Position numbers and translations under genes: made by a program. 6,827 nucleotides of DNA. Source: Pseudomonadota bacterium (lineage in GTDB: Bacteria; Pseudomonadota; Gammaproteobacteria; Burkholderiales; Burkholderiaceae_B). Shown piece by piece: positions 5,980 through 6,827 of this stretch. The stretch spans positions 1 to 6,827 of the forward strand of contig JAEWJD010000159.1 in NCBI GenBank assembly GCA_023386765.1, read 5' to 3'. The number at the start of each line of letters is the position of its first letter. Positions within the stretch are counted from its first letter, which is position 1. The notes under the pieces were generated by a model. That model was given only the letters and a program-made list of their open reading frames with translations, was not told where the DNA came from and did no database searches.

Positions 5980-6001
5980 GCCGGGGCCATGCGGCCCCGG
6001 C
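5980..6001. terminator. Bidirectional hairpin between convergent dehydrogenase and rodA
   Basis: GCCGGGGCC (5980-5988) and GGCCCCGGC (5993-6001) form a perfect 9-bp all-G/C stem with a 4-nt ATGC loop. It lies 7 nt after the dehydrogenase stop and 1 nt after the rodA stop on the opposite strand, so it can fold in both transcripts. Neither side has a T run, so termination may depend partly on Rho, or the stem may mainly protect mRNA ends. Confidence 0.6.
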
Positions 6002-6002
6002 A

Positions 6003-6827
6003 CTAATCCTTGGCCGCCCGATGGCGGCTGATGCTCATCATGATACCGAAGGCCACCCCCATGGTGAGCAGGGCGGTGCCGCCATAGCTCATGAAGGGCA
6101 GGGGCACGCCGACCACCGGCAGGATGCCTGTCACCATCCCGACGTTCACGAAGACATAGATGAGCATCATCATGGCCATCGAGCCGGCCATGAGACGCCC
6201 GAACTGGGTCACGCTGCGCGCGGCAATGGCCAGCCCGCGCGCGATCAGCAAGGCATAGAGCACCAGCATCGCCACCCCGCCATAGAGCCCGAACTCTTCG
6301 GCATAGACCGCGAAAATGAAGTCGGTGGTGCGCTCGGGGATGAAGTCCAGGTGGGGCTGGGTGCCTTGCATGTAGCCCTTGCCGTACAACCCGCCCGAGC
6401 CCACCGCGATCATCGACTGGATGGTGTGAAAGCCCTTGCCCAGCGGATCCGAACTGGGATTGAGCAGCGTGCAGACGCGATGCTTCTGGTAGTTGTGCAG
6501 CACCACCCAGTCCACATCGGGCTCGCACAGCTGGTCTTCGTAGTAGATCAGGGTACCGATGGCCAGGACGCCGGCCACCACCGCCGGCACCAGCAGCTTG
6601 AAGGACAGGCCCGCGAAATAGATCACGAAGAAGCCGGCGCCGAACACCAGCAGGGCGGTGCCCAGATCGGGCTGCAGCACGATCAGGGCGAAAGGGCCCA
6701 CCAGCATCAGGGCTGCCACCAGGAAGTCCCGGATACGCACCTCGCCCTCGTGGCGCTGGAAGTACCAGGCCAGCATCATGGGCACGGCGATCTTCATCAT
6801 TTCCGAGGGCTGGATGCGCGTGAAGCC
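6003..6827 (-). CDS. rodA: Rod shape-determining protein RodA (SEDS glycosyltransferase), C-terminal part
   Basis: Polytopic inner-membrane enzyme that polymerises lipid II into glycan strands during cell elongation, working with a class B PBP (PBP2/MrdA) and MreBCD. 274 codons plus stop are present; the family is about 370-380 residues, so roughly the first 100 lie past the right edge. Numbering from the first visible residue, the fragment opens with QPSEMMKIAVP (6-16). Further SEDS landmarks are QPDLGTA (52-58), the extracytoplasmic stretch KHRVCTLLNPSSDPLGKGFH (115-134), IPERTTDFIFAVYAEE (163-178) with the catalytic-type Asp169, and NVGMVTGILPVVGVPLPFMS (228-247) ending in YGG. The LPERxTDFIF-type motif and the C-terminal block favour RodA over FtsW, which usually has LPEAHTDF. 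The ATG at 6800 is internal, since the frame stays open and conserved to the window end. The gene is convergent with the dehydrogenase. Confidence 0.95.
   Translation of the reverse strand, partial: GFTRIQPSEMMKIAVPMMLAWYFQRHEGEVRIRDFLVAALMLVGPFALIVLQPDLGTALLVFGAGFFVIYFAGLSFKLLVPAVVAGVLAIGTLIYYEDQLCEPDVDWVVLHNYQKHRVCTLLNPSSDPLGKGFHTIQSMIAVGSGGLYGKGYMQGTQPHLDFIPERTTDFIFAVYAEEFGLYGGVAMLVLYALLIARGLAIAARSVTQFGRLMAGSMAMMMLIYVFVNVGMVTGILPVVGVPLPFMSYGGTALLTMGVAFGIMMSISRHRAAKD

Noticed and set aside
5148..5990. A 280-codon minus-strand open frame opposite the dehydrogenase
   Set aside because: It is antisense to a clearly conserved Ldh2 enzyme, and its composition is typical of shadow frames.

Overview
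The window looks like a stretch of core chromosome from a GC-rich betaproteobacterium, most likely a member of the Alcaligenaceae (Bordetella/Achromobacter type). This rests on the strong G/C bias at third codon positions, the argB / HAD nucleotidase / slmA order typical of Burkholderiales, and protein sequences that look betaproteobacterial. The genus is an inference, because there is no rRNA or species marker here. No tRNA, rRNA, insertion sequence, CRISPR array, phage gene or toxin-antitoxin pair is visible.

Layout: (1) Positions 1-767, minus strand: a MetQ/NlpA-family methionine-binding periplasmic protein, missing only its last few codons at the window edge. (2) Positions 768-1002: a divergent intergenic region with a plausible minus-strand promoter for metQ and, on the plus strand, an imperfect hairpin with a T run ahead of argB. 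(3) Positions 1003-3254, plus strand: argB (N-acetylglutamate kinase), a HAD-superfamily pyrimidine 5'-nucleotidase whose ATG overlaps the argB stop, and slmA (TetR-fold nucleoid occlusion factor) 30 nt later. This is probably one transcript joining arginine biosynthesis, nucleotide housekeeping and division-site control. (4) Positions 3255-3419: an intergenic region with two small palindromes and a good ribosome binding site. (5) Positions 3420-5972, plus strand: a two-gene cassette of a DASS/SLC13 anion transporter and, 12 nt later, an Ldh2-family NAD(P)-dependent 2-hydroxyacid dehydrogenase. They probably act together, with uptake of an organic anion followed by its oxidation or reduction. 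(6) Positions 5980-6001: a perfect 9-bp-stem hairpin between convergent genes. (7) Positions 6003-6827, minus strand: the C-terminal part of RodA (MrdB), the SEDS peptidoglycan glycosyltransferase of the cell-elongation machinery; its start lies beyond the right edge.

Most of this is ordinary housekeeping sequence and I see no clearly new multi-gene system. The points most worth following are the transporter, in which both signature SNT motifs read SAT (Asn to Ala in both inverted repeats), its linkage to the dehydrogenase with no regulator in view, the MetQ homologue with a cleavable signal peptide but no lipobox cysteine, and the terminator-like structure in the argB leader.
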